DNA from: Helicobacteraceae bacterium
Lineage (GTDB): Bacteria > Campylobacterota > Campylobacteria > Campylobacterales > Sulfurimonadaceae
Reading direction: 5' to 3'
Assembly: GCA_027057185.1 (NCBI GenBank)
Contig: JALUJE010000175.1
Location: 1 to 9,413, forward strand
DNA: 9,413 nt
Each line of letters starts with the position of its first letter. Positions within the stretch are counted from its first letter, which is position 1. The notes under the pieces were generated by a model. It saw only the letters and a program-made list of their open reading frames with translations, made no database searches and was not told the origin of the DNA. Shown here piece after piece: positions 1-5,972 of this stretch. The translations under genes were made by a program, and so were the position numbers.

Positions 1-1043
1 GTGGTAGTACCTTTCCATTTCCTTTTATTCTGGCACCCTCCGGAAAACATAACGAAACGGTCTTAACCTCACTTTCTCAAGGAGAGATGGTAGATCTTAT
101 TTGCGAGAAGCAAACCGTCGGAACTATCACCGTCGATGACGTCTATCATATTGACAAAACCGAACGTGTCAAACAGATTTACGGCACCGACGATCCCTCT
201 CATCCGGGTATTAGCGATACCTACCAACGCCTTGGAGATTATGCTGTCTCCGGAAATTATACACTCAATACAACGCATATTAAAGAGATGCTCCAAACCA
301 TTCAAAAAGCCAAAGAGCAGATCAATGCACAACACGTCACGGCATTAATGTTAGCCGTAAACCCTCTGCACCGCGCTCATGAACGACTCATTCGTCAAAC
401 GCTCGAAAAAAGTGATCTGGTTGTCATTTTTCTCCTCAAGCCTTACCAGAGTATTGGTCTGGATTTTGACATTCGCTATGAAGCACTGAAATATTTCGTT
501 GAACACTTTTTGCCACGAAATCGTGTGGTCATTGTACCGCTGGAAAACAGTTATATTTTTGCCGGTCTTAACGAGTTGACGATTGACGCCATTGTAGCAA
601 AAAATGCGGGTTGCAGTGCCTTTATGGTGGGTCAAAATCATGCCGGACTGGGTATGTACTATGACCACAATACCAACAAATCAATCCTCGATCGTCTCAT
701 AGGTATTGATATTACGGTAGACATTGCCAGTATTTATGTCTATTGCGAGGAGTGTAAGACTTTAGTGAGTACCAGTACCTGTCCCCACGGGCAACACCAC
801 CATATTTCCTATAACTCCAACTCTATTTTACAACTCATAGAGCTCGGACTCATTCCTCCGGCAGTTCTGGTACGAAAAGAGATCTCTGCACTCATACTCT
901 CCAAGCGCTTTCCCAAACGTTTTAAAAATTTACAAGATCTCTACACCAACATTTTACCGCAATCAGGTCTTCTGGAAAATCACAGTGAAGCAGAGTTCTA
1001 CAAAGAACTGATAAAACTCTACCAAACCACATCACTGACATAA
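1..1043 (+). CDS. Sulfate adenylyltransferase-like protein (5' partial, divergent active site)
   Basis: The reading frame is open from base 3 to the TAA at 1041-1043, giving about 346 residues. The coding frame continues upstream of the ATG at 87 (GSTFPFPFILAPSGKHNET...), so the true start lies outside the window. Family features are strong: a DK...YGTDDPSHPG segment, NPLHRAHE with the ATP-type HxxH motif (bases 360-383), a GLDFDIRYEAL stretch, HAGLGMYYD, a CxxC...CPHG zinc-type cluster (about 741-792), and the C-terminal PPAVLVRKEIS. Canonical ATP sulfurylase (Sat) makes adenosine phosphosulfate from ATP and sulfate, or runs in reverse in sulfite oxidisers. Here the QTRNP motif reads LAVNP, GRDHAG reads GQNHAG, and the SGTxLR region reads SYNSNS. 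The fold assignment is firm. Sulfate adenylyltransferase activity is doubtful, so I give no sat symbol. The gene lies 8 bases upstream of pgpA and is probably co-transcribed with it. Confidence 0.85.
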   Translation, partial: GSTFPFPFILAPSGKHNETVLTSLSQGEMVDLICEKQTVGTITVDDVYHIDKTERVKQIYGTDDPSHPGISDTYQRLGDYAVSGNYTLNTTHIKEMLQTIQKAKEQINAQHVTALMLAVNPLHRAHERLIRQTLEKSDLVVIFLLKPYQSIGLDFDIRYEALKYFVEHFLPRNRVVIVPLENSYIFAGLNELTIDAIVAKNAGCSAFMVGQNHAGLGMYYDHNTNKSILDRLIGIDITVDIASIYVYCEECKTLVSTSTCPHGQHHHISYNSNSILQLIELGLIPPAVLVRKEISALILSKRFPKRFKNLQDLYTNILPQSGLLENHSEAEFYKELIKLYQTTSLT

Positions 1044-1051
1044 GGCATAAC

Positions 1052-1555
1052 ATGAATATCAACTGGCTGTTTATTACTCTAGGTTACAGTGGTCTTGCTC
1101 CCAAAGCTCCCGGAACAGCAGGAACGATTGTAGCATTGGTTCTTGGAGTCCTTCTGCTCAGCTATCTCGGACCCCAAACGCTCTTTTTTGCCACTCTGCT
1201 CATCACCATTATTGCCGTCAAAGAGATCGACAAATATGAAGCAGCTTCAGGTATTCATGATGATAAGCGTATTGTCATTGATGAACTCTCCGGTATGTGG
1301 ATTGCCCTCTCCATCGCTCCGGCAGTCAGTTTTCCATTGAATGATTTATGGACTCTAGATAATGGTTTACTGGTACAGATTCTTTTAAGTTTTCTTCTGT
1401 TCCGCTTTTATGATATTACCAAACCTTCTATTATCGGGCGTATTGACCGTGATGTCAAAGGCGGTCTGGGTGTTATGGGTGATGATGTCATTGCCGGATT
1501 TGCCGCAGGCATCTCTACTGCGCTACTGGTTGAGGGCTATACATATCTCATGTAA
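1052..1555 (+). CDS. pgpA: Phosphatidylglycerophosphatase A
   Basis: A 167-residue protein of normal PgpA length. PgpA is an inner-membrane enzyme that dephosphorylates phosphatidylglycerophosphate to phosphatidylglycerol in phospholipid synthesis. The family motifs appear in order: KAPGTAGT (residues 18-25), DKRIVIDELSG (71-81), LFRFYDITKP (116-125) and GGLGVMGDDVIAG (137-149), which holds the acidic metal-binding residues. Hydrophobic segments at about 26-56, 83-92 and 106-118, plus a C-terminal one at about 146-161, fit a small membrane protein. The ATG at 1052 follows an AAGG-type ribosome site that overlaps the stop codon of the upstream Sat-like gene, which suggests translational coupling. 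The usual GVMLDD reads GVMGDD, a minor variation. The gene ends 18 bases before the convergent 170-residue gene. Confidence 0.93.
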   Translation: MNINWLFITLGYSGLAPKAPGTAGTIVALVLGVLLLSYLGPQTLFFATLLITIIAVKEIDKYEAASGIHDDKRIVIDELSGMWIALSIAPAVSFPLNDLWTLDNGLLVQILLSFLLFRFYDITKPSIIGRIDRDVKGGLGVMGDDVIAGFAAGISTALLVEGYTYLM

Positions 1556-1567
1556 ATTACATGTAAT
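1556..1567. repeat. Perfect 12-bp palindrome ATTACATGTAAT
   Basis: It occupies most of the 18-base gap between two convergent stop codons. It shares the core TTACATGTAA with palindromes at 5693-5704 and 7556-7567. No T-run follows on the plus strand, so it is not an obvious terminator. Its function is unknown. Confidence 0.5.
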
Positions 1568-1573
1568 GTTACT

Positions 1574-2086
1574 CTACACCAACATCGGGTCAAACGTCGG
1601 CTCAATCTCGTCAAAATCATCAATAATCTGTTTAAAAATCTTCTGTGTTTTTACTGCTTTGTCAATATGCCCTTCAAAAATATGTTGCGAAGAGACAAAG
1701 GCTTCGCCCAACTCTTGGTAGATTAAAATTCGTCCGTTAATATGGCGGTTAAACTCACTAAAAGCCGCTTCTAAAAAACTACGTTTTGTCGTATGGCGAA
1801 AGAGGGCTTTGAGCATCTTGTCACGCTCTTTAATGGGTAGCGACTCATCAATAGCCTCCGCCACGCGTTTGATGTCAAAACGTGATATATAGACACCGCA
1901 TTGTGAGGGGGCTAAAAGGATCTGTGCTATGGCATCAACAAATGCGGGAACCGGCTCGTTATCTACGGCATCGCCCATATCGGGATTGGCACGATGTTCA
2001 TGCGATTCTTCTTCATTTCCTACACATTTTTCACGTACAAACCTATCAAACTCCGCTCGTAAATCACTTAAATCATCCGGGTTCAT
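1574..2086 (-). CDS. Uncharacterised acidic helical protein, last gene of the TorD/Fe-S operon
   Basis: I do not recognise this family. The 170-residue product is predicted soluble and mostly helical. It has an N-terminal amphipathic stretch (about 5-20), an acidic, His-containing linker (about 22-44), and a C-terminal half rich in charged helices (RFDIKRVAEAIDESLPIKERDKMLKALF, split across about 69-96, then SFLEAAFSEFNRHINGR). It has no signal peptide, no membrane segment, and only two cysteines. The start was chosen by the ribosome site: AAAGGA at 2092-2097 lies 6 bases before the ATG at 2086, whereas the ATG at 2092 overlaps AAAGGA itself. The gene overlaps the end of the AroE-like gene by 14 bases, so it is probably translated with it. 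Its place behind a molybdoenzyme chaperone and a ferredoxin suggests a role in the same process (inference). Confidence 0.75.
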   Translation of the reverse strand: MNPDDLSDLRAEFDRFVREKCVGNEEESHEHRANPDMGDAVDNEPVPAFVDAIAQILLAPSQCGVYISRFDIKRVAEAIDESLPIKERDKMLKALFRHTTKRSFLEAAFSEFNRHINGRILIYQELGEAFVSSQHIFEGHIDKAVKTQKIFKQIIDDFDEIEPTFDPMLV

Positions 2087-2855
2087 TCTCATCCTTTAAT
2101 AAAATAGTATATACCGTTGCATTCATATAGGGCAGCAGAGCATCATAACCAAAATAGGTTCCCGTTGCCACTGCGGAAAATGCTCCGTTTTCATCGGAGA
2201 CATCTACCATCATATGGCTTGGCGTAACAGGTGAGAACAATGTCGACTCGTCAACGCAGTTAATGGCCATATCATGCTTGGAAAAGTCGGCGATCATCTC
2301 ATGGTTAGCACGTACTATATCGACTTCTAAACCTTCTAATGCACCGTTGAATGCTCTTGCCAAATGCATGCAGGATTCCACACGATCATGATACAACGTT
2401 ATCTTCTTAAGCGCACTCTGTTGCACATGCAAGAGCAACGCTTTAGCAAGTGCACCGCTGCCATAAAGTGCAAGAGTACCAATCTCATAGTGCTCAAGCA
2501 GCATCGCCAATGCCCTTCCAATGGCTACATCACCGTAAAGTAGCCCATTATGAACACGAATGACATCACAAAAGCCACAGGCAAGGACATCATCACTGCA
2601 ATGATCACAAAGATCCACCGCTTGGTGACGATACTCTTTGTCAATAACCACCCCGTTAAGCTTGGCATGACGCAATCCCGACACCGTATAGTAAAAATCA
2701 TCCGCTCGAATATTCATCGGAATCATCATGGCATTGGTCGCCTGGGACTTAAAAAACGTATTCATTGTCACACTAAAGCGGTTTTGCTGGGCATACTCCC
2801 CTAAAAAACCGTACACTTTGGTATTGATCTGAATCTCATCATTCATATTCATCAT
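2073..2855 (-). CDS. Shikimate dehydrogenase (AroE)-fold protein with CxxC-x6-CxxC motif
   Basis: 260 residues, close to normal AroE length. The fold is suggested by an N-terminal AroE-like pattern (VYGFLGEYAQQNRFSVTMN, residues 14-32; then ...NGVVIDKEYR...), the GFCDVIRVHNGLLYGD segment in the place of GAVNTVxxxxGxLxGxNTD, and a Rossmann nucleotide loop LALYGSGALAKALL (128-141). True shikimate dehydrogenase reduces dehydroshikimate using a Lys in NVTxPxK and an Asp in NTD. Neither motif can be recognised here, and the NTD stretch is shortened to GDVAIG. In their vicinity are four cysteines (83, 86, 93 and 96) in two CxxC pairs, which could bind zinc or an Fe-S cluster. It starts 3 bases after the Fe-S gene's stop, with further in-frame ATGs at 2852 and 2846, and no strong ribosome site is visible. 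It is probably an accessory oxidoreductase or binding protein, not a shikimate-pathway enzyme (inference). Confidence 0.7.
   Translation of the reverse strand: MMNMNDEIQINTKVYGFLGEYAQQNRFSVTMNTFFKSQATNAMMIPMNIRADDFYYTVSGLRHAKLNGVVIDKEYRHQAVDLCDHCSDDVLACGFCDVIRVHNGLLYGDVAIGRALAMLLEHYEIGTLALYGSGALAKALLLHVQQSALKKITLYHDRVESCMHLARAFNGALEGLEVDIVRANHEMIADFSKHDMAINCVDESTLFSPVTPSHMMVDVSDENGAFSAVATGTYFGYDALLPYMNATVYTILLKDENEPG
2092..2097 (-). promoter_or_regulatory. Ribosome binding site AAAGGA deciding the start of the 170-residue gene
   Basis: AAAGGA lies inside the 3' end of the AroE-like gene. It is well spaced for the ATG at 2086 but overlaps the ATG at 2092, so the downstream methionine is the likelier start. 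Confidence 0.55.
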
Positions 2856-2858
2856 ATG

Positions 2859-3956
2859 CTAGGTAATTCCCCATAATTCTTTGGCCTCATCTTCTTCAAT
2901 TCGGCAGCGTCGACACATACGCTCACCCTGCAGTGATGCAAATGTCAATCCGCATTCGTGGCAATGGAACATCTTAAATGCTACCAGATTTTCAATACTG
3001 GGCTCAAACAGCTCTCTTAGGTTAAATGATGATGAGAGGGTAATGGCATCACTCTCACATACATCATGGCAAAGATTACAGCGAAGGCATAACAGCGCAT
3101 CAAAGTCTATCTTGGAGTCTCGCATATCGGAACTCAGTGCACCGCTAGGACAGATACGATAACACATCTGACACGCAGTACAGCGCGTCTCATCCAAAAG
3201 TTTCTGTGAAATAAAACTGAGCGTAGTAGCATCGACTATATGGTAAGTATCAGGTTTTTTCTGCCGTTTCAATGCACTAAAAAGTAGTTTTCTTCTGTCA
3301 CTGATACGTTTTTCTTTCATAGCCGATGTATCGAGCGTCTCAATATGATGCGCTGTAAATTCGTCGGTTGCCATCTCAATACGACGCTCAAACTGCTGCT
3401 GGGTTTTACGCACATTTTTCAATGTAAAGGTTCGAAAAAAATCCCGTCGGTCAGGAGATATACTCACATACTCATTTTTAAATGCCACCTTCTCAGTCTG
3501 CACGCGCGCATCACTTGACATTGCTTCTAGCACGTAGTTCGCCTCTTCAGCATGATGCGCAATCTGCTTTTGACATGTGGGTGCAATTGTGCAGGTATCG
3601 CAATGTCCCACATCTAAAATAATGTCACCTTTAAAAGATGCTAAGGCAATCAGATGTTCAACATTGAGTACACTGATGCATGGAACATTACTCTGACACG
3701 AGATCAGAGTGGACGTCTCAGCCACAAACGTAAAAAAGAACTCTGTTGGACTAAAGTCATCGAGCGCCAATGCTTCGGTAGGACAACCGCCGACACATGC
3801 TCCACAACCGATACATGTAAAAAGATTAATGGCCGGTAGTGCTTCAGGAACTATTTTTATGGCATCGACCGGACAGAGGGTATCACATATCTGACACGTA
3901 CTCTGTTTCGATGCACTTCTGGTACACGCCGTACCATTCAATGAGATACCTGCCAT
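2859..3956 (-). CDS. Multi-cluster 4Fe-4S ferredoxin-type protein with C-terminal zinc ribbon
   Basis: 365 residues with no signal peptide, so probably cytoplasmic. Four cluster-ligand sets are visible. Set 1 is irregular (C11 then C21xxCxxxCP, to C28). Set 2 is C48xxCxxCxxxCP (to C58). Set 3 is C259xxCxxCxxxCP (to C269). Set 4 is C290xxCxxCxxxCE (to C300). Between the two pairs lies a domain with five further cysteines (87, 93, 119, 122, 128) in a VPCISVLNVEHLIALASFKG context. This is loosely reminiscent of MvhD-like hydrogenase iron-sulfur subunits, though that resemblance is only by eye. A basic linker (about 169-233) includes RRDFFRTF. The C-terminus has CxxC-x12-CxxC (332, 335, 348, 351), probably a zinc ribbon. 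Its ATG overlaps the TorD stop in TAATG, so the two are translationally coupled. The likely role is electron transfer for, or maturation of, a molybdoenzyme (inference). Confidence 0.85.
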   Translation of the reverse strand: MAGISLNGTACTRSASKQSTCQICDTLCPVDAIKIVPEALPAINLFTCIGCGACVGGCPTEALALDDFSPTEFFFTFVAETSTLISCQSNVPCISVLNVEHLIALASFKGDIILDVGHCDTCTIAPTCQKQIAHHAEEANYVLEAMSSDARVQTEKVAFKNEYVSISPDRRDFFRTFTLKNVRKTQQQFERRIEMATDEFTAHHIETLDTSAMKEKRISDRRKLLFSALKRQKKPDTYHIVDATTLSFISQKLLDETRCTACQMCYRICPSGALSSDMRDSKIDFDALLCLRCNLCHDVCESDAITLSSSFNLRELFEPSIENLVAFKMFHCHECGLTFASLQGERMCRRCRIEEDEAKELWGIT

Positions 3957-4576
3957 TATTGAAGTGGGGTGCCCTTCGTAAGGTACTCGTTGTCACTGAG
4001 TAAAAACTCCAATGACACTTGGGCAATGTCATAATAGTACGGAGTACGCGCTTCATATTTCATATTAATAAGATACAAGGGTGCCCACTGAAGCAGATGC
4101 CGGTTTAAAAACTCTTTTGCCACACGTTTGAGCTCTGCCTGCGCATCACTATCGTGCTGAGATTCTGCCTGCAACTGTGCTTCACACAGATGGTGCATAA
4201 ACTCCATTTCTACACCGATATGATCAGCAGATACGACACGTGCCGCTTCATAATCAACAACAAAATCGTACGCACTATAAATATCAGTAACCGGATTGGC
4301 TCCACCGGTCTCTATCATCTGGTCATCACGGGTATAAAAGGTCTCATAGGGAATGAGATGCAGTAGTGAAATATCGGAAAAATCAGGATTAAGATGTTCT
4401 TGCACCAAAACGGCAGCAGAAAGCGTCAGGGCTTCATGCCATGTTGCAAAAGTGGGAAAGAGTCCCAGCATGTTCGGATCGCTCTGAATCTGTTCAACCA
4501 GTGCAGCGTCACTCTCTTGAAGCAACACTCGAGAGAGTAATGCATAGATATTGCTTCGTGCTTGCGTTTCGTTCAT
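3956..4576 (-). CDS. TorD/DmsD-family molybdoenzyme chaperone
   Basis: 206 residues, typical of the TorD family of cytoplasmic, all-helical chaperones. These bind Tat signal peptides and apo-molybdoenzymes during cofactor insertion. The diagnostic region ADHIGVEMEFMHHLC is at residues 117-131. Upstream is the LIPYETFYTRDDQM segment (74-87), in the place of the family's E-x-x-LF-x-x-P motif, and downstream is FLNRHLLQWAP (156-166). The ATG at 4576 follows AGGA at 4585-4588. The gene leads the four-gene minus-strand run and its stop overlaps the next start (TAATG). The nearest molybdoenzyme in the window is the PsrA/PhsA/SoeA-type subunit at the right edge, about 2.8 kb away beyond the MocR cassette. 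That makes it the obvious candidate client, but this is inferred from position only. Confidence 0.9.
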   Translation of the reverse strand: MNETQARSNIYALLSRVLLQESDAALVEQIQSDPNMLGLFPTFATWHEALTLSAAVLVQEHLNPDFSDISLLHLIPYETFYTRDDQMIETGGANPVTDIYSAYDFVVDYEAARVVSADHIGVEMEFMHHLCEAQLQAESQHDSDAQAELKRVAKEFLNRHLLQWAPLYLINMKYEARTPYYYDIAQVSLEFLLSDNEYLTKGTPLQ

Positions 4577-4603
4577 AAAAATTTTCCTAAGTTATATAGT
4601 GAG

Positions 4604-4609
4604 ATTGTA
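4604..4609 (-). promoter_or_regulatory. Candidate -10 element of the TorD operon promoter
   Basis: TACAAT on the minus strand, preceded by TTGGC, would place a transcript start about 20 bases upstream of the TorD ATG, just ahead of its AGGA ribosome site. No good -35 is seen at 17 bases. TTGCAA at 4621-4626 is too close, at 11 bases. Campylobacterota sigma-70 promoters often lack a conserved -35. Confidence 0.35.
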
Positions 4610-4640
4610 GCCAAGCAAACTTGCAATACCCTAAAATATT

Positions 4641-4660
4641 GTTATCATCCTGGTGATAGC
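4641..4660. promoter_or_regulatory. 7-bp inverted repeat upstream of the TorD operon
   Basis: GTTATCA-N6-TGATAGC forms a dyad (one G-T pair if read as RNA), with its near edge about 30 bases upstream of the candidate -10. It is not followed by a T-run on the minus strand, so an operator is more likely than a terminator for the upstream GNAT gene. The rest of the 163-base gap (4577-4739) contains only a weak 5-bp CTACG/CGTAG hairpin at 4691-4710. Confidence 0.35.
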
Positions 4661-4739
4661 TATGAGAACATAAGATTTTTTTACATAACACTACGCTTAC
4701 GACAACGTAGCAATACGTATCGTTTATATCTCCACCTCT

Positions 4740-5291
4740 TTACCTTGCTGTAGAGAGAATAAACTCATAATACTCCTGTGAGTGGTATTTAAACTCTTTG
4801 AGTATATCCAAACCAAGTTTTCTCTTATGTGCCGCATATGAACGAGTGTTAGTTTTGTTTACAAATGTTACCAAGTACTTAAATCTATATGACATCTTTT
4901 CTAAAGCAAATGCAAAGATTTCTTCTAAAATACCGCATCCTCTCATAGAAGCATCAATACAGATTGGGCCGTATTGATAAGAATTATGAACACTCAGTAC
5001 ATCACCTTGATACTGGCAATGTGATAAATCTTCAATCATATAAGTAAACATACTCCATTGTGACCAATAGTGCCATGATGCGGCCATGACATATGCCACC
5101 ACTTTAGTATTGTCTACCGCAATAAAAAGCCCTTGTTCCTGAGTAATTAATCTTTTGAGATCGTCAGGTGTCAGTGCCGTCGTTACAAAACCGTCTTTTT
5201 TATCTTCTTCTGATATTGTACTAATATGATATTGACAATGTAGCTGTAACACATCACCAATATCTTCTACAGTGGCAACTCTATACTCCAT
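4740..5291 (-). CDS. GNAT-family N-acetyltransferase
   Basis: 183 residues, a single GNAT domain. GNAT enzymes transfer an acetyl group from acetyl-CoA to an amine, and the acceptor here cannot be predicted. Evidence: an N-terminal YRVATVEDIGDVLQLH start typical of the family; IDASMRGCGILEEIF (residues 112-126), which matches motif A with the R-G-x-G acetyl-CoA phosphate-binding turn; and the C-terminal VNKTNTRSYAAHKRKLGLDIL, which matches motif B. The ATG at 5291 has an AGGAG site at 5299-5303 with 7-base spacing, and the gene overlaps the end of the PNPOx-like gene by 11 bases, so the two form an operon. G+C in two lines counted here is about 32-35%, lower than the flanks. Confidence 0.8.
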   Translation of the reverse strand: MEYRVATVEDIGDVLQLHCQYHISTISEEDKKDGFVTTALTPDDLKRLITQEQGLFIAVDNTKVVAYVMAASWHYWSQWSMFTYMIEDLSHCQYQGDVLSVHNSYQYGPICIDASMRGCGILEEIFAFALEKMSYRFKYLVTFVNKTNTRSYAAHKRKLGLDILKEFKYHSQEYYEFILSTAR

Positions 5292-5883
5292 TTCGATACT
5301 CCTGCATCCTGGCTACCGTTTCAATATCTATATGATCACTTCGGGTTCTCAAGTGTTGTATGATCATGTCAAATCGCTTCTTACTGAGATGTTGTCCAAA
5401 TTTTGACTTCGCATTTAGTGTCTCAATTTCAAGTTTATAGACTACCGTGCGGTGCAATACATTTTGGTATTGTGCTTCATCTAAGGGCAGATAGTTTCCC
5501 TCGGGTTGAAGCTTGTCCATCAACGCAGATAGTGCTTGGATTTTTTCCTCATAATCCTCTACAAAAACAATCTTGCCATCCATGATGATCGAGGTAAAAA
5601 ACTGTGTGGCAGGACACGCAAGTCCGTCATCTGAACTAAAATATGACGGTATCAATGAATAGGTCTTGACAATACTAAATGAAGCATACCGGTTTACATG
5701 TAAAATATCTATTTTTTTTCCTTTCATGGCACCGTGAAAATAAATATTATCTCCTTTTTTAACAAAGGTAAGTGGCAGACTGTAGGGCATATTGTCGTGA
5801 CATAGTGCTAAGACGCCATACGCTGTAGTCTCCATAAGTACCTCTATGGTTTTTGTATCAGTTATTTCAAATATCTGTTTCAA
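5281..5883 (-). CDS. Pyridoxamine 5'-phosphate oxidase-fold flavoprotein, NimA-like
   Basis: 200 residues from a TTG start at 5883. This start is supported by AGGAG at 5891-5895 with 7-base spacing and by the promoter just upstream. An in-frame extension to 6030 would run across the whole control region and into the divergent gene. Family evidence: AYGVLALCHDNMPYSLPLTFV (residues 21-41), then IYFHGAMKGKKIDIL (47-61), a hallmark of the NimA-type split-barrel flavin-binding proteins, and a C-terminal KSKFGQHLSKKRFDMII stretch. Relatives include nitroimidazole-resistance proteins and many uncharacterised FMN- or haem-binding proteins, so the substrate is unknown. It is divergent from a PLP-sensing MocR regulator, which is its probable controller, and is translated together with a GNAT gene that overlaps its end. 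Confidence 0.8.
   Translation of the reverse strand: MKQIFEITDTKTIEVLMETTAYGVLALCHDNMPYSLPLTFVKKGDNIYFHGAMKGKKIDILHVNRYASFSIVKTYSLIPSYFSSDDGLACPATQFFTSIIMDGKIVFVEDYEEKIQALSALMDKLQPEGNYLPLDEAQYQNVLHRTVVYKLEIETLNAKSKFGQHLSKKRFDMIIQHLRTRSDHIDIETVARMQEYRNGV
5693..5704. repeat. 12-bp palindrome TTTACATGTAAA within the PNPOx-like gene
   Basis: A perfect palindrome sharing the TTACATGTAA core with copies at 1556-1567 and 7556-7567. Here it encodes the LHVN tetrapeptide of the PNPOx-like protein. Confidence 0.4.
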
Positions 5884-5972
5884 TGTCTCACTCCTACAAA
5901 ATTTTATGCTATTATACGTGTAAATTGTACTCTGAACAAGTGACAAATTATTTAAAAAATAGGGGGACAGTT
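5884..5972. promoter_or_regulatory. Divergent control region between the PNPOx-like and MocR genes
   Basis: 89 bases hold face-to-face promoters. Minus strand: a perfect TATAAT at 5911-5916 with TTGTTC at 5934-5939 (17-base spacer). Plus strand: TTGTAC at 5925-5930 with a weaker -10 near 5948-5954. The two -35 boxes form a dyad TTGTAC-N3-GAACAA. A direct repeat, GTG-T-AAATT (5918-5926) and GTG-AC-AAATT (5940-5949), has starts 22 bases apart, about two helical turns, as is common for MocR-type operators. Binding by the neighbouring regulator is inferred. Confidence 0.55.
5961..5966 (+). promoter_or_regulatory. Ribosome binding site AGGGGG deciding a TTG start
   Basis: AGGGGG lies 6 bases before the TTG at 5973. 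It supports that TTG rather than the in-frame ATG at 5853, which lies inside the divergent gene. Confidence 0.6.

Noticed and set aside
2073..2855. Calling the 260-residue gene aroE
   Set aside because: The catalytic Lys and Asp motifs are not recognisable and the context is a molybdoenzyme accessory operon.
4691..4710. CTACG/CGTAG hairpin as a terminator of the GNAT gene
   Set aside because: The stem is only 5 bp with a 10-base loop, and the A-rich rather than T-rich sequence follows on the minus strand.
5853..5972. N-terminal extension of the MocR gene to the ATG at 5853
   Set aside because: It would run through the control region and the start of the divergent gene. The TTG at 5973 has a better ribosome site and matches the family N-terminus.
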